Positions 22,660-35,470 of a stretch of 64,000 bases of DNA are shown here, one piece after another (position 1 is the stretch's first letter; every line of letters begins with the position of its first letter). Source of the stretch: Toxorhynchites rutilus septentrionalis (taxonomy: Eukaryota > Arthropoda > Insecta > Diptera > Culicidae); NCBI RefSeq assembly GCF_029784135.1, contig NC_073746.1, forward strand, positions 112,652,035-112,716,034, read 5' to 3'. The notes under the pieces were generated by a model, which saw nothing but the letters and a program-made list of their open reading frames with translations, had not been told where the DNA came from and did not search any database. A program made the translations under genes and the position numbers.

Positions 22660-23150
22660 ACCTGTGTTCTACTAGTCAAGCCCTTTCATTTGACACCAAT
22701 ATTAATGAGGTTTTGAGAAAATATGTAGTCCGCCATTTTATAGTGGCAGCCATCTTGAATTTGCATTTTTCATAAATAACCGTGTTCTACTAGTTAAGCC
22801 CTTTCATTTGACACCAATATTAATGAGGTTTTGAGAAAATATATAGTCCGTCATTTTGTAGTGGCAGCCATCTTAGATTTACATTTATCATAAATAACCG
22901 TATTCTACTAGTCAAGCCCTTTTAATTGATACCCATATTAATGAAGTTTTGTGAAAATATGTAGTCCACCATTTTGTAGTGGCAGCCATCTTGGATTTGT
23001 ATTTTTCTAAAACAACCGTATTCTACCAGTCAAGCCCTTTTATTTGATATCCATACTGATGGGGTTTTGGAAAACCCATATTAATGAGGTTTTGAGAAAA
23101 TATGTGATCCGCCATTTTGTATCGGCCGCCATCTTGGATTTTCAAGATCA
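22660..23150. repeat. 118-bp tandem array, four units
   Basis: TGTTCTACTAGTCAAGCCC-like starts lie at 22665, 22783, 22901 and 23019, exactly 118 apart. Each unit includes AATGAGGTTTTGAGAAAATA and GTGGCAGCCATCTT. The last unit contains a small internal duplication. The array begins where homology of TE family D ends. Confidence 0.95.
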
Positions 23151-23508
23151 TGAAAAAAGTAGTTTTATAATGAATACAGAGATAAGAGTGTGTTCCAAAT
23201 TTCAGATCAATCGGTCAACAGGAAGGGGGTCAAATTTCTATTAATGTGGGTCAGCGCTACAGACAAACATGTTACAAACATACAAACATACAAACAGATT
23301 ATAGGGCAAGCTAAATAAAACCGTTTATAAAATGCGAGATACAAGTCCAAATATTTCAAAAAGGTATAAATATACGAGGTTCGAACGCAATCACAGCATT
23401 TTTTCTACTCTGAAGATTTAACATGATGATAATGTCATACATTGATATAATATCATGATATATCATCCTTCAGTGGAACGAAAATGAGAAGAGCTATCGA
23501 GCTTCCAT
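23151..23508. other. Repeat-like flank with ACATACAAACA motif
   Basis: CAAACATACAAACATACAAA and ATTATAGGGCAAGC are typical of insect transposon ends. No gene was found. Confidence 0.35.
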
Positions 23509-23959
23509 TGGGGGTCTCCGTAGCCACATTGGTTGCGCGTTCGCTTAGTAAGCGATCGATCGTGAGTTCAAAACTCAGGGCCCTCATTGACCATCTTTGT
23601 GTTGTTACAGAATAACTACGTCCACGCAACAATCATCAGCGATAGAGATCGATCCACGGTCGAAACAAGATCGATTCATCCATACAACTGCTCTGCTCTG
23701 CAAGACAAATCGACAAACTGTCTCCGCTGTCCGGTGGTCTAACTGGATAATGGAAGAACAGAAAGAATACTCTTACGCCTATGGCTACTGTGTAAATGTA
23801 CCATATGCAATGGTATAGAAGGAATACTGGCGAATGGCAACTGTGTAATGTGCTATAATTATAGATATGATAACCATGTGACATGTACACGATTTAAATT
23901 CGGCTCTGTTACAGCTAAAATACTAATGAGCCTAAAATAAATAAATGGGATAAAAAAAA
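23509..23959 (+). mobile_element. tRNA-derived SINE (family B), full copy
   Basis: The head is GGGGGTCTCCGTAGCCAC with A- and B-box-like motifs (TAGCCACATTGG, AGTTCAAAACTC), and the end is AATAAATGGG followed by an A run. ATCGAGCTTCCAT flanks both sides (23496-23508, 23960-23972) as a 13-bp target-site duplication. Other copies are at 1603-1978 and 26826-26970. Confidence 0.9.
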
Positions 23960-23972
23960 ATCGAGCTTCCAT

Positions 23973-26499
23973 CGGTATCTATATGATTGACGTTTGTATT
24001 ATTTACAATATTTTATGGGAAAAATATTCTTACAAAAAAAACTTAAATTATCATAGATTAAATGTGAAGAAACAATTTCTGATTGGCATTATAAAGTATA
24101 TCTATGAAAAAAATCCTGTTTATTGTCTTTTTAACAATACTGAAAAATGAAACCATCAGATCATTCCACATCACTCCAATCTTCACGGAGAAGCCATGTT
24201 TCGCACCGACATCCGGCCATCTGTGCGCGGTCCGCGTCGTGGGCACGTGTTCTGAAGAGCATTCATAACATAATAAACTTCGCGCCGCGGTACGCTGCGC
24301 GGCACAATTAAGCAGCATCTAGAAGGAACGCCTAGACGTTTCAATTTCGAAAACCTGCGCACCGACAGAACGGGGCTCGTATTACCCGCCAGCACCGACA
24401 CGACCACGCCATTCTGGTTTTTTTTTTATGGAAAACAATAATTCAACATTGTCTAGCGGCGGCAGTTTTCCAGCGTTTTGAGGCCCCGCTCCCTAAATCA
24501 AGTTGCTTCGAACACACACGAAGCCCGACCGGAAGGACGGTTCTTTCGTGCTGTGTGTGTGTGTAGACATCCATTTTTGTTTTCATTTGTTTTTAAGCTT
24601 TACGACCCGTGGAAGATTGAGCTGGCAGCATTTTAAAAATCTGATTACGAGCTGACTGACGGCTTATGGGTTTTGAAATTCTCGCTTTACCGAAGCGCCC
24701 CTACTGAAGTATGCGAGCGGATGGTTTATGCCGTCATGCGGAATGATTTTGAATATGCACGGTTTGACAGATGCTGCACGTGGTTCGTGGATTCGGATGG
24801 CTGAGCGTGTGCCATTGTTGTCAACCGAACGATTCGCGTGCCACTGGAGGAACGGATGGCGGGACATTTATTGGAGTGTATCCAAATTTGGACGACGACG
24901 ACGACGACAACGGCGACAATGACCAGCCCGAGAGGTTGGTATCTTTAGTGCTGATGGCGCGCCACAATGCCGCTGGACTTTCCCCCAAAGCCGTAATCTA
25001 ATACATATTCATGGGCCCAATGTTTGTGATTTTGGTGTATGACCGAGGAGATGGCGCTCACGAGCTAACGAATTCAACAATTTAATTCTGCCAAATGACG
25101 GAAACTTTGCTTCGGTAGGGCCACAGTGGATAGAAATTTCAATTAACATTGTTCTAATGGTTTGCGAGCTCATTCCCTCTCCGTGGATGCGACGATGCCA
25201 AATTTTGGTTACCTCTCGGAGCTCAGAAGATTAGAGGAAGCGCACCTTGTCTTTGTTTCACCGGCTCGAAAGCCTTCAACGTGTTCCCAGCGGTTGGGCA
25301 ACAGCTTCCCATAGCTGTTCGTTTATATCGCGCCAACAAATTATTCGCCGGAATGCCCGTGTTTCCCACGCCACCACCACGCCATGACTGCATCATGCCG
25401 AGGTTTGTTGGAACCAACCAATAGATACTAGCGGTAAAACAATGACTTTGCAATGCAGAGCTGTTGAAATAAATTAGAAGCGATCGCACAGAGGTAATTT
25501 TCTCGCGCTTTCTCCTCTGAACACAACTCACCACACCACGCTCTGGGTTGGGTATGCATAGCCCACGCGAAGGGAGTGCTCATTAAGGCTTGCGCTTTTC
25601 GCATCCACTTAATGGATGGGATGCTGATAAGCCTACCCCATCCGAGGGCAGCACCTCGCTGCTCTGGGTTTGGACAATGAATTGCCCACCAATGAAAGTG
25701 AGTTTCCAATTGATTCATTCGCATTGATTAGATAATAGTGATTTTGTTTTGTCTGTGAACTAGCCAGGTTGCGCGACATCGTCGCGTCGAGATCGCCAAT
25801 GTTGTATAATCCATTAGGCGCCCGCTCCATCTAATCATGCCATCAGAGTGCCACAGCAAATCGGTAATGATACCCTCACTAGTGCTGCTGCCGCCAGCAT
25901 CCAAAAAGGTAACAGCAATATAAATGTTAAAATTGAAGTCTTCGCCTTTGGAACTCTTTCGGTCGCTCCCGGAGCCCACTAATTACAACTTATCACGACA
26001 GGGCCTCCCGATCCAACGACGACGGATTCTTCTTCGGCGTTAGTACTTTCTTCTCCATTAACAGGCGACGAGAAAATTAACACCACGGGCCAATCGAACG
26101 CAACCTTCGAAAGCTTCCAGTGGCTGACCCGAGTCGGGACGAAAATTATCTGCTATCAAAACCCACTTAAGTTACCTTCCCGGCAGGAAACACGTCAACG
26201 CGCTCGAAAGCTAAAGCGACAATCCCAATTTTCAGCAGAAAACGGCTCGCATCCATCGGTTCACCTGTGAACGAATGTTTTGAACGGTTTTCGGGAATGC
26301 GGGAGGTGTTGGAATTGAATACCCAAACTGATGGGGGCTAGATTTTGGGAAAAAGTAATTAAAAGTGCTAATCGAGAGGTAATCGTTTTCTCTGGAGGGA
26401 AAACCCGTGTGAGAACAAGTCGGTGTTAAGGGACATAGAAGACTAATTCTTCGCCACCGGTGGAAAAGATTGTTCCAGAAGACATTACAAAGTCAATTT
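23973..26499. other. GC-richer unique intron block
   Basis: After 24160 the sequence is balanced in composition and shows no match elsewhere in the window. It includes a CGA run (24891-24910) and a GT run (24548-24564). No exon with convincing splice sites and domain content was found; open frames here are short and overlap on both strands. It may contain regulatory elements of the rau-like gene. Confidence 0.4.
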
Positions 26500-26825
26500 T
26501 AGTTATATACATATGAATTGTCATATAAGTTTGTTTTAGATCTAGATCCAGAAGTTTCGAAACCAATAAACCCATTTTCAGAATTCAAATTTCGGATACT
26601 GATCCATACCCGAGTACAAGTTCTGCAAGACCGGATCATAGAACAATTCTGAATCTAGGTCTAAGTTCCGAAAGGCAGATTTATTAAGCCTTAACTCAGA
26701 TTTAGAATAAGGTTCAGAGCAATATTCCGTTGTCCGAATTACTCATATTTCATATTTACTATTCTGGTGCAAGATATTCTTTTTGGGAAAAAGATTTCAG
26801 GTTCCAGATTACCTTGCCCTGGGAT

Positions 26826-26970
26826 TACCTTCACATGATGATTGTTGCGTGGACATAGTAGCTAGAATAACACACAAAGATGGTCAGTTGAGGGGCCCTG
26901 AGTTATGAGCTCATGATCGTTCGCTTAGTAGCGGACACGCAACCAATTTGGCTACGAAAACCCCCTTTTT
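26826..26970 (-). mobile_element. tRNA-derived SINE (family B), fragment
   Basis: The minus strand shows a family B head with AGCCAAATTGGTTGCGTGTC and TGTGTTATTCTAGC, diverged and truncated at the 3' end. Confidence 0.7.
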
Positions 26971-29900
26971 TTCACGTAATCACTGCCGTACTAAAAAGGC
27001 TTTGATCTCATGAACATATCCATATTCAGATTTCACAATTAAAACTTCGATTTTGGAGCGGGTTCTGCAATGTCAGATCTTGGATTAATTCAGTTTTTTC
27101 AACAGTTTCAGATTAATAGATGTTCCGGAACAAAATTTTTTTCTCAAGCCTAAACTCAGATTTGGATTTCAGATCTAGGTACAGATTCGGATTCCATAAT
27201 TCACGATTCTTGAAATGAAAAAAAAAATCTTGAAATTAATATTTTTTGGGAGTCCAAATTCTGCATTTTAGATTTCTCAAACAAATAATCACATATAAAT
27301 TCCAGAGCCAGATTCCACAATTCACACTACCAAATGCAAATTTGTGATTCTGGTTCAAGTTCTGCAAAACCAGATCTAAGAATAATTCAATTCTATTCTG
27401 GGATAAGATTCAGATTCCAGATTTCAGTTCCTGAGCGCTGATTCCTTAAACCTTAAACCCAGACTTAGATGTCATATCAAGATCCAGATTCCACAACGCA
27501 AGTACCAGAAAGTTTTACAAACAAGATTTTGAGTGAAGTTTTCTTAAACCTAAACTCAGATTTAGATTTCCGTTTCAGAATTGGATTCCACCATTAAAAT
27601 CTCTGAATTCAGATTTACTATTCTGGTGCAAATTCTGCGAAACCAGTGGTTTGAGTAATTCAAATATCTTGGGGGAAAATTCAAATTCCATAATTAAGTA
27701 CCGGAATAAAGATTTGAACTAAGATTCAGTTTTCAGTTTCAGATCCAGATCCAGATTTCACATTTCAAGCTACTGTACTTAGAATTACGATTTTGGATTC
27801 AGGCTCTAAACTACAGATTTCGAATTTAGATTCAGCATTTCGTATTCCAAATTCTACATTTTGGATTAAACATTCAATCCCAGATTGAAATTCTGCTTCT
27901 AAATTGGCGAATTGAGAATCTGATCCAATTTCATTAGAATTCCCAGTATCACCGAATCCCGATTATGGATTATGATTTTAGTCCAGATTTAGATACAGGT
28001 ACATACATTCTCATTTTATTTATTTTCTAGATTCGGATTCTATTTGCGATCCAAATGACTGTTTAAGATAAAAAAAAACACCAAGCTCAAATTTGAAATC
28101 CAGAGCCAAGTTAATTATTTCAAAAACTCAGAATTCAAAGCCCCACATTCAGATACCGCAATCTATGCTCACACCATGAATCCAGAACTAGATGCTAGAT
28201 CCTTTATTCCAGATTGTGAGCCCCAATCAAAGATTCAGATGCCGAAATATCGCTTTCTCGATTCCAGGATCAGATTTTTGACCCCTATTCAGATTTCGGA
28301 TCGCCGACTCTTGAGTTTCAACTACTTTTAAATTCTAAATGTTTGATTACAGATATCACTACTGAATTTCAGATTCAAATTGAAATATTCAAGATTCCGG
28401 ATTCCAAATTCAGATATAGATTCATATAAACATCTTCGGTGGTAGATAGTCACATACTCAAAGCTCTAGTCCGAATACTGGAATCAAATTTGGAACATGT
28501 TGATATCTGCCATCGAGGTTATATCTGAGGGCTAGAAAATAAATTCTACAAACTCAATTCGAAGGAAAATTAAGAGATTAGTATTTGAGAAGGCCACATC
28601 TATTATGGTATATGCAAACTAAACAAGTTTTTCAATGTTAGTTTTAAAGAATGTTTCCACAGAATCTAAAAAATCAAACGTCGAAATTTCACACAGTTTC
28701 TTGCGATTTTCGGCTATTTTTGTACTACCTTCTATTCATTATTTGGCTATGACCCCCAAAAAGATCTAATCCAAATTGGATCCCATACTCTAATCCTTAT
28801 TATCCACAATTTGAATTGCAGAATTACAAATGCCGTTTCGGATTCAATGTTCAAGGTTACAAATTCATAGATTTGAATATTGAATTATGTACACAGAACT
28901 GAAATTTAGAACCCCTTTTATACCCCAGATTTCAAATCCACATAACAAATTCTGATTTCGGAGACAGATTCGAAATCGCTGGTTTCTAAATTTTTACCTT
29001 TTAAACTCCGATTCAAATCCCGGCTCTTGAATAGTGATTTTAGTTTAGATTTTCAAATTTTGGATTCAAATTCAGATAAAGAAACAGATTACCTGATTCC
29101 GAATTCAAGATTCCGTACAAATGGTTTCACATTTCGTTTTGAATTCCGAAACTTACTTGAATTACAATCTCAGATCAGGGAATCAAATTTTGGATTCAAC
29201 TTTGGGATACCAATCAGAATTCCAGGTGCGGATTAGAATTTCAAAATTCTGATTTTGATGTTCTTTCCAGTTAAAGTTTTCTTTTTTATTTCTAGATTCA
29301 AATTTTGATCACAGATTCAGAGTCGGATGTCATATTTTACAGTTTAGATTTCGAATACAAATTATAACTAACTTTTTTTTGTTGTTTTCCAAATTGAAAC
29401 CATTTTTCATATTTAGGATTCAGGATTCTAGTTTATGCAAATTTTTACTCTAAATTTATTTGTTTTTTTGGTTCAGAGTTCAAAATTTAAATTAAGATAT
29501 AAATATTTCTGTTTTCAGATAGTGTATTTTGCATATTTTCTGTAATTTTAATTAGATTCTGGATTCCAACGATTTCTATTTTCGAACCATTATTAAAGAT
29601 TGTGATTTATTGTTTGTATTTGGACTTAGATTCCAGATTTGTATTCCAATACCCGATATGTTTTCAGATCCCAAATCAGTCTTAGGTTGATGATTTCAGA
29701 TATAATATAACGTTCTAGTTCCGATTTGGAATTTTAGTTTGCAGATCCAGATACTATATCGCGAACATAGGGATTCTAAATAAAGATATATCCATTTTCA
29801 TCATAACTATATTAAATCGAAGTCTAAGTCTCAATATAAATTTGGGATGTGGAGCTTCAAATATGGTATCTATAGTTTAAATTCAGTGGGGAATTGAATT

Positions 29901-32457
29901 TCGAATCCTGAAACAGAAAACCGAAATCCTAAATTAGACATTAAAACCGGAAATCAGGAATCGGTTTCCAACCGGGAATCCGGGGTCCCAATGCAACTTC
30001 GAGACTAGGATCTGGTGATATGCAGCTCAAAATCTGACTCTGAAATTATTATCATGAAATCTGGAAACTGAAGTTAGACGCGGAAACTGGATTCTCAATC
30101 TGAATACAAAATACGTTCCACTATCTGAAATTTGAATTTAAACTCAGAATACGGATTGATATCTGAATCCATATCTGCAGTGCAGAATCTAGAAATCTGG
30201 ATTAGGAATCCATAAACAACATTAGAATCTTTGAATTTAATTACTCAAAATTAAATCAATCACTTTAGATTTGAGTCTATGTTCCAGATTCATGCAAGCC
30301 AGAATCTTTTAATAGAAACTTGTTAGTTTAAAATCTGGCACATTGTTCTGGGATTCGGAACATGGAAGGAAATCTGGAATCTGAATGTGGAACCTGAATA
30401 CGCAATCTAAAATCTGGAAACTGTAATTTGAATAAAATTACGAATTAGGATGATTCTGGATTTAGAATCAATATTTGCTGATACAAAAACTCCGAATTAC
30501 AGAGATTCAAATCCCATACATGGTCTAAACTCAGTAATCTGTAATCTGAATACACTTACGGGTAAAAATTGTGCTTCCAAATTTTGATTTCAACTGTACA
30601 TTTTAGATTCGGGATTCAGATTTCAGTTCCCACATTGGAGATTCTTACTCAGATCTCAACTTCATAACTAGAGGTCATATTCGGAAAGTTTGGATTACAG
30701 AGATTCGAATCCCAGATTATGGATTATTGATTTCAATATTCTAGGCTTCAAATTTCGCATTCAGACACAAATTCAGACTGCAAACTCCAGAGCATTCTAG
30801 ATTAATATTTTTGTTTTTGATTGGGATTCGGTTTCCAAACGCGATGTCAGATTCAGATTCCAGATGCCAGGTTTAATTTTCTGATCGATATATTTGACTA
30901 TGAATACACAAAGGTACATAGATTTTGTACAAAGGATTTCGAATCTAGGTTTTTTTTTCTAGTTTGGTTTTTCAAAAATTCCCTTGGAATTTCAGCTCTC
31001 GGATTCAAATTCAAGTATAGATTTCCTGACGCCCAATTTGAAGCTTCCGTATTGAGATTCAGATGCTGAATATGGATTCATATAAAGTTTTAAAAATTTT
31101 CATTCCAGTTTTCACATCTTAGTTTGAATTCCAATCTCAGGTGAAATAATAGATTTCAGATATTGATTGATTTCGGATTCAAAATTCGTTCCATATACAA
31201 ATTTTGGATTCAAACAGATTGATTCAAATTAGGATTTCAATTTTATAACCCGATTCCAGATTCATTTACAGATTTCAAATCCCAGATTCTAGTACCATAT
31301 TCCGAATACAGATTCAGAATCAAAGTTTGCTGTCCGGCTTGAAAATTTTCTAGATTCTATACTCAATGTTGAGCTGCGATTTTTCATATATTTGATGTGG
31401 TTTTGTGGGCTAGAGCATGATTCTAGATTTCATATTTTGGATGAAGGATTCCAGAATTCATATTTCTGATTTCAGATCCTGCATTCAGATATTAAATCAG
31501 ATTCCAAATGCATATTCGGCACTTTATTTTCATATTCTCATTTCTCATTTCTAATTCCGAACTTAGATTGTATGGTCAGGTGCCAAATTTATGATCAATT
31601 GACAGATTCAAATTCCTAATTGAAAATTCTAATCTCATTTTGAAACCATAATTTTTCATATTTCCGATTCGAGGTTTCGGTTTGAATTCTACTCTGAACA
31701 AAGATTGTTGTATATAGAATTTCAGAATTCAAATTTCGAGTCTAAAATTCAGATACTAACTTGAATCCTGGATTCCGAACTGGCCTCTGATCTCAGATTC
31801 TAATCATATTTCATGATTCAGGATTTGGATTCAATCATACAATTCCGAATATAGATTTAAAATGCATTTCTTTCTAATCCCAGATTTAGATGCCGGATTG
31901 CTAGATACTAAACTTTAATTTTTAACACGGATTCAGATTACTGGTTGTAGATTTTGATTATACATTGGTTCAAATTATAATTCCCAGCTCTGACGCTGAT
32001 TCCAGTTTCATCTTCTATTTTTAATATTAAAATTCACCTAGCATGTCCCTTACACAGATTCAGAATCAGTTGTCAGATTTTAAACTACTGATTCTGAATA
32101 AATATTACAGGCTGAAGTTTATGTGTCCTAATCTGGATTGATGATTTCAAGATTCTGGGATTCTAGTTCCAAACTCATTTTTTTCATATTTCTGATTCCG
32201 AATGCTGGATTTGATCTAGACTCTAAATTTAATCAAATTTTAATTTTCAAAATTCCGATTTCGATTTTGTATAAAAATATTTCAGATATTTCTAATTTAT
32301 TCGCGAATCCAAATCTGGAATCCTAATCAGAATTTGTAATAAGAATCTGAATATAGAGCCCAAATCTATGTTCTATGTTCATATGTTCCTTGAGATGTTG
32401 ATTTAGATTCTGGATTCAAATTTGGGTGCTATATTCAGATTATAATTACGAATTATG

Positions 32458-32607
32458 TGGAGACGATCTGGCGTAGTGGTAACATCCGTACCTCAAACGC
32501 TAAGGGTCACGAGTTCAATTCTCACTCCCGACATTCTTCCAAAAATGGAAGTAGAAGTGTGACGAACCACCTAAATGTGTTGAAAGTCACTAAAACATAG
32601 AAAAAAA
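32458..32607 (+). mobile_element. Short tRNA-derived SINE (family C)
   Basis: A 150-bp element with a tRNA-like head (CTGGCGTAGTGGTAACATCC, B box GAGTTCAATTCTC) and an A-rich tail. AATTACGAATTATG on the left and AATTACGACTTATG on the right form a 14-bp target-site duplication with one mismatch. Confidence 0.85.
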
Positions 32608-32916
32608 AATTACGACTTATGATTATGATTCCATACTTGGATGCGAGAATCAGTTTTCGAACTACGATTTTTAAGTTCAGGCACCAGAATATTCTAATCT
32701 AATTGCACATTCAGATGCCGGATAGCAAGATTTATATATTTTGGCCTTAAACTTTTGATCCGTATACAAAATTCCGATTTCAGTTTCGAATCTTGGTGTC
32801 AAATATCGTATTCCGAACACAGATTTATAATCAGGTGTCAGATTTTAAACTTCAAATATTGAATTCAGATTCAGCGTTGTATTTCGATTTCTTAATTCTA
32901 AGTTTAAAGCCACATT

Positions 32917-34110
32917 TTTTGACGTGAGACTACGTCTAACCGGAGTATATGGGGGGTAAAATGAAAACCTAAACACAGAACATGCAGGAAAAAATGAAAG
33001 ATTCCGAATGCTTATAACTCGAACATTTCTTGCTGGATCGGAAAGATGTTTGCATCAAATGATAGAGAATATTTCTACGTTTCTATCGCAATTAATAGAA
33101 TGTTATTTTTCATTAGATAATCAATTGAATAACTGTAAAATGTAAAGCGTTATCTAAATGCCCTAACTGCCTCATTTTGATTGGCCCGATCTACGGTTTC
33201 CCACAGCCATCAAAACCAAGTAGCCTTGGGGAAATCGGCATTGTAAATACATGAAAGTATGGTGACCTTTGTTCTCACCGAAATGGGTTCCCTAACACAG
33301 ACTTCAAAACCAAGCAGCGATGGAGAGATCGGCATTGCAAATACATGAAAGTCGAGGGTATTTTTGTTTCGACTGAAATGTGTTTCCCTAACAAAGACTT
33401 GAAATACATGGATCTTAAGGAAATTGTCATTGCAAATACATGCAAATCGGGGGCATTTTTGTTCCGACTGAAATGTATTTCCCTAACACAGACTTCAAAT
33501 CCATGGAGCGTGGGGAAATCGGCATTGCAAATACATGAAAGTCGGGGGTATTTTTGTTCCGGCTGAAATGTGTTTCCCCAACACAGAACCTAGGTGTTTG
33601 AGGAAATTGGCATTGCAAATTCGTGCAAGTTGGGAGCCTTTTTGTTCCGACTGAAATGTGTTTGCCTAACACAGACTTCAAAACCAAGATGTCTAGGGAA
33701 ATCGGCTCAGCAAATAAATGCAAACTGCGGGTACTTTTTCGCTTGCCTTTGTGCAAATGCCTGAAGTTCATCAAATCAAGCAAATTCGCGATTCGAGAAA
33801 TACGTACACTTGAGAGATGTAAACTTCAGAAGGAAACGAAAAATAAAATAATCGTTTGATAATTCTTCCGTTCACATATTTTTTCCTAGGCATCATATCA
33901 AATGTAAAAGGACTGTCATTAAATTTACTTGTAACGAAGAACATAACCTATCACAATGCATGAATTGACCTTATATAGAATTATACAATATTTTTACTCA
34001 CAAAGCATATATTGATTTCAATTGAATTCGGGAATTGTTTCATTCTATTAAAAATTCAATCAATACAAACGAATGATTGCTACACTAAGGTAGTCCCACG
34101 TCAACCTTGC
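32917..34110 (+). mobile_element. TE family C, full-length copy with tandem array
   Basis: The ends TTGACGTGAGACTACGTC and GTAGTCCCACGTCAACC are inverted. The body matches 6276-6890 and 10808-11045. The right half matches 58100-58340 in reverse (CCTAGGCATCATATCAAA, GTAACGAAGAACATAA). It holds a six-unit tandem array at 33205-33745. There is no transposase, so it is non-autonomous. Confidence 0.75.
33205..33745. repeat. 94-bp tandem array, six units
   Basis: TTGCAAATACATG-like anchors at 33241, 33335, 33430, 33525, 33613 and 33708 give a period of 94-95, with one unit of 88. Units include CCGACTGAAATGTGTTTCCC and TAACACAGACTTC. Overlapping frames on both strands come from the array. Confidence 0.95.
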
Positions 34111-34139
34111 GGTTATGTCATAGATATAACCCACCCATT

Positions 34140-34760
34140 TTTCATACTCTGAATTCAGTTTAGATTTTGATTTCAAATTTTTAATTTTTAATTTCAGATA
34201 TCAGATATCAATATTTCCGAATTCAGATTCTTCATTCGGATATTAATTTAGATACTGGAATCCAATATAGCCTCTTTATTCGGATTACACTTACGGATTT
34301 TGATCATGACTGCAGATTTGGATTCGAATATCGAATTCTGAATTTGGATTTTAAATTCAAGCTCCAGATTACGTGTTCAAAGTGAGGTTCCAGATTTCGG
34401 ATTGAAGATTCCGATTCAAAGTTTAGGTATGAAAATGCTTAGGCGAATCCTGATTATAGATTTCAGTTATAGATAAGTTAAAATTATGGACCCGAATTTA
34501 GCTTCACTATCTGATTTCGATTTCCAGATTCCATTTCATATTCAGAATCAGGTATCAGATTTTAATCACCAGATTTCGGACCCATACTACCCATTCAAGT
34601 TTCACTGTTGCATTCCTATTTCTGCAACATCCATTTCTAGTTATAACGATAACGATTTTCTGGAAAATGAAATTTGAGGATCTGGGAATCTGTGATTCAA
34701 ACCCAGACTCTGAGACTACGTACCTGAATCTAGAATATTTAGATTCAGTTCCTTTTCTAG
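34140..34760. repeat. Decayed CAGATTC-type simple repeat, tract 3
   Basis: The same word pattern and orientation as tract 2, separated from it by TE family C. The two were probably one tract before the insertion. Confidence 0.75.
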
Positions 34761-35190
34761 TTGTTGTCAGTCCTCATACAAATATAAAAATTCTCCAGTA
34801 GCCGAAAAGTATCATATTCTCCGACTGTCCAGTTGGTTGTTACGGTCGCTAATACAATTTAAACCATAAAACATTCACTTCAAAATGAGAAAACTTGGAG
34901 CACAAATAAAAAAAGAATGTTAGAAACAGTCTCAGTCACTGTTGACAGTAACAAACAATTCAGGCGAATGGATTACATGATTTGGTTTCTATTGATCGAT
35001 CTGTCGTTCAGCAGAGATAATAGATGCTGATAGGCTGATAAGTTGATTGACAACATTTCAAGAAGTTATAAATAGAACAATTTTTGGCATCCCATTCTAA
35101 TTCAAAACCAGTATTTATTGTTTCGAAGTCCTTCCAATACGCCTTCCGACTAGATTTTTCTGCTAACTTGAACATGTTGTTGGCTGTTTC
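34761..35190. other. Intron sequence, nothing recognised
   Basis: Mixed composition without repeats matched elsewhere in the window. Confidence 0.3.
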
Positions 35191-35200
35191 ATCAAGGGTT

Positions 35201-35470
35201 CTTCTTCTTCAATGGCACTAACGTTCCTAGAGGAACTTCGCCGTCTCAACGTAGTATTACTTGCGTCATTTTTATTAGTACTTAGTTGCGATTTCTATGC
35301 CAAATAACACGCCTTGAATGCATTCTGAGTGGCAAGCTCTAGAATACGCGTGATCACAGTGCAAGTCGGAGGAAATTTCTTTGGCGAAAAATTCCCCCGA
35401 CCAGAACGGGCATCGAACCCGAACACCCGGCATGTTAGTTATGACGCTAACCACTCGGCCACGGGAGCAC
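35201..35470 (-). mobile_element. tRNA-derived SINE (family A), full copy
   Basis: Flanked by ATCAAGGGTTCT at 35191 and 35471. The minus strand head is GTGCTCCCGTGGCCGAGTGG, the B box is GGTTCGATGCCCG, and the tail is GAAGAAGAAG. The long plus-strand frame starting at 35329 begins inside this SINE and is not a gene. Confidence 0.9.

Larger units (their letters stand above)
26500..32900. repeat. Decayed CAGATTC-type simple repeat, tract 2
   Basis: About 6.4 kb with very frequent CAGATTC, TTCAGATT and ATTCCAGATT words on the plus strand, irregularly spaced. The orientation is opposite to 17835-20930. Frames through it give Phe-Gln-Ile-Asp-Ser-Arg-type low-complexity peptides, which are not genes. 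SINEs have inserted at 26826-26970 and 32458-32607. Confidence 0.8.

Noticed and set aside
22660..33745. CRISPR-like arrays (118-bp and 94-bp repeats)
   Set aside because: Units are contiguous without unique spacers, and the genome is eukaryotic.
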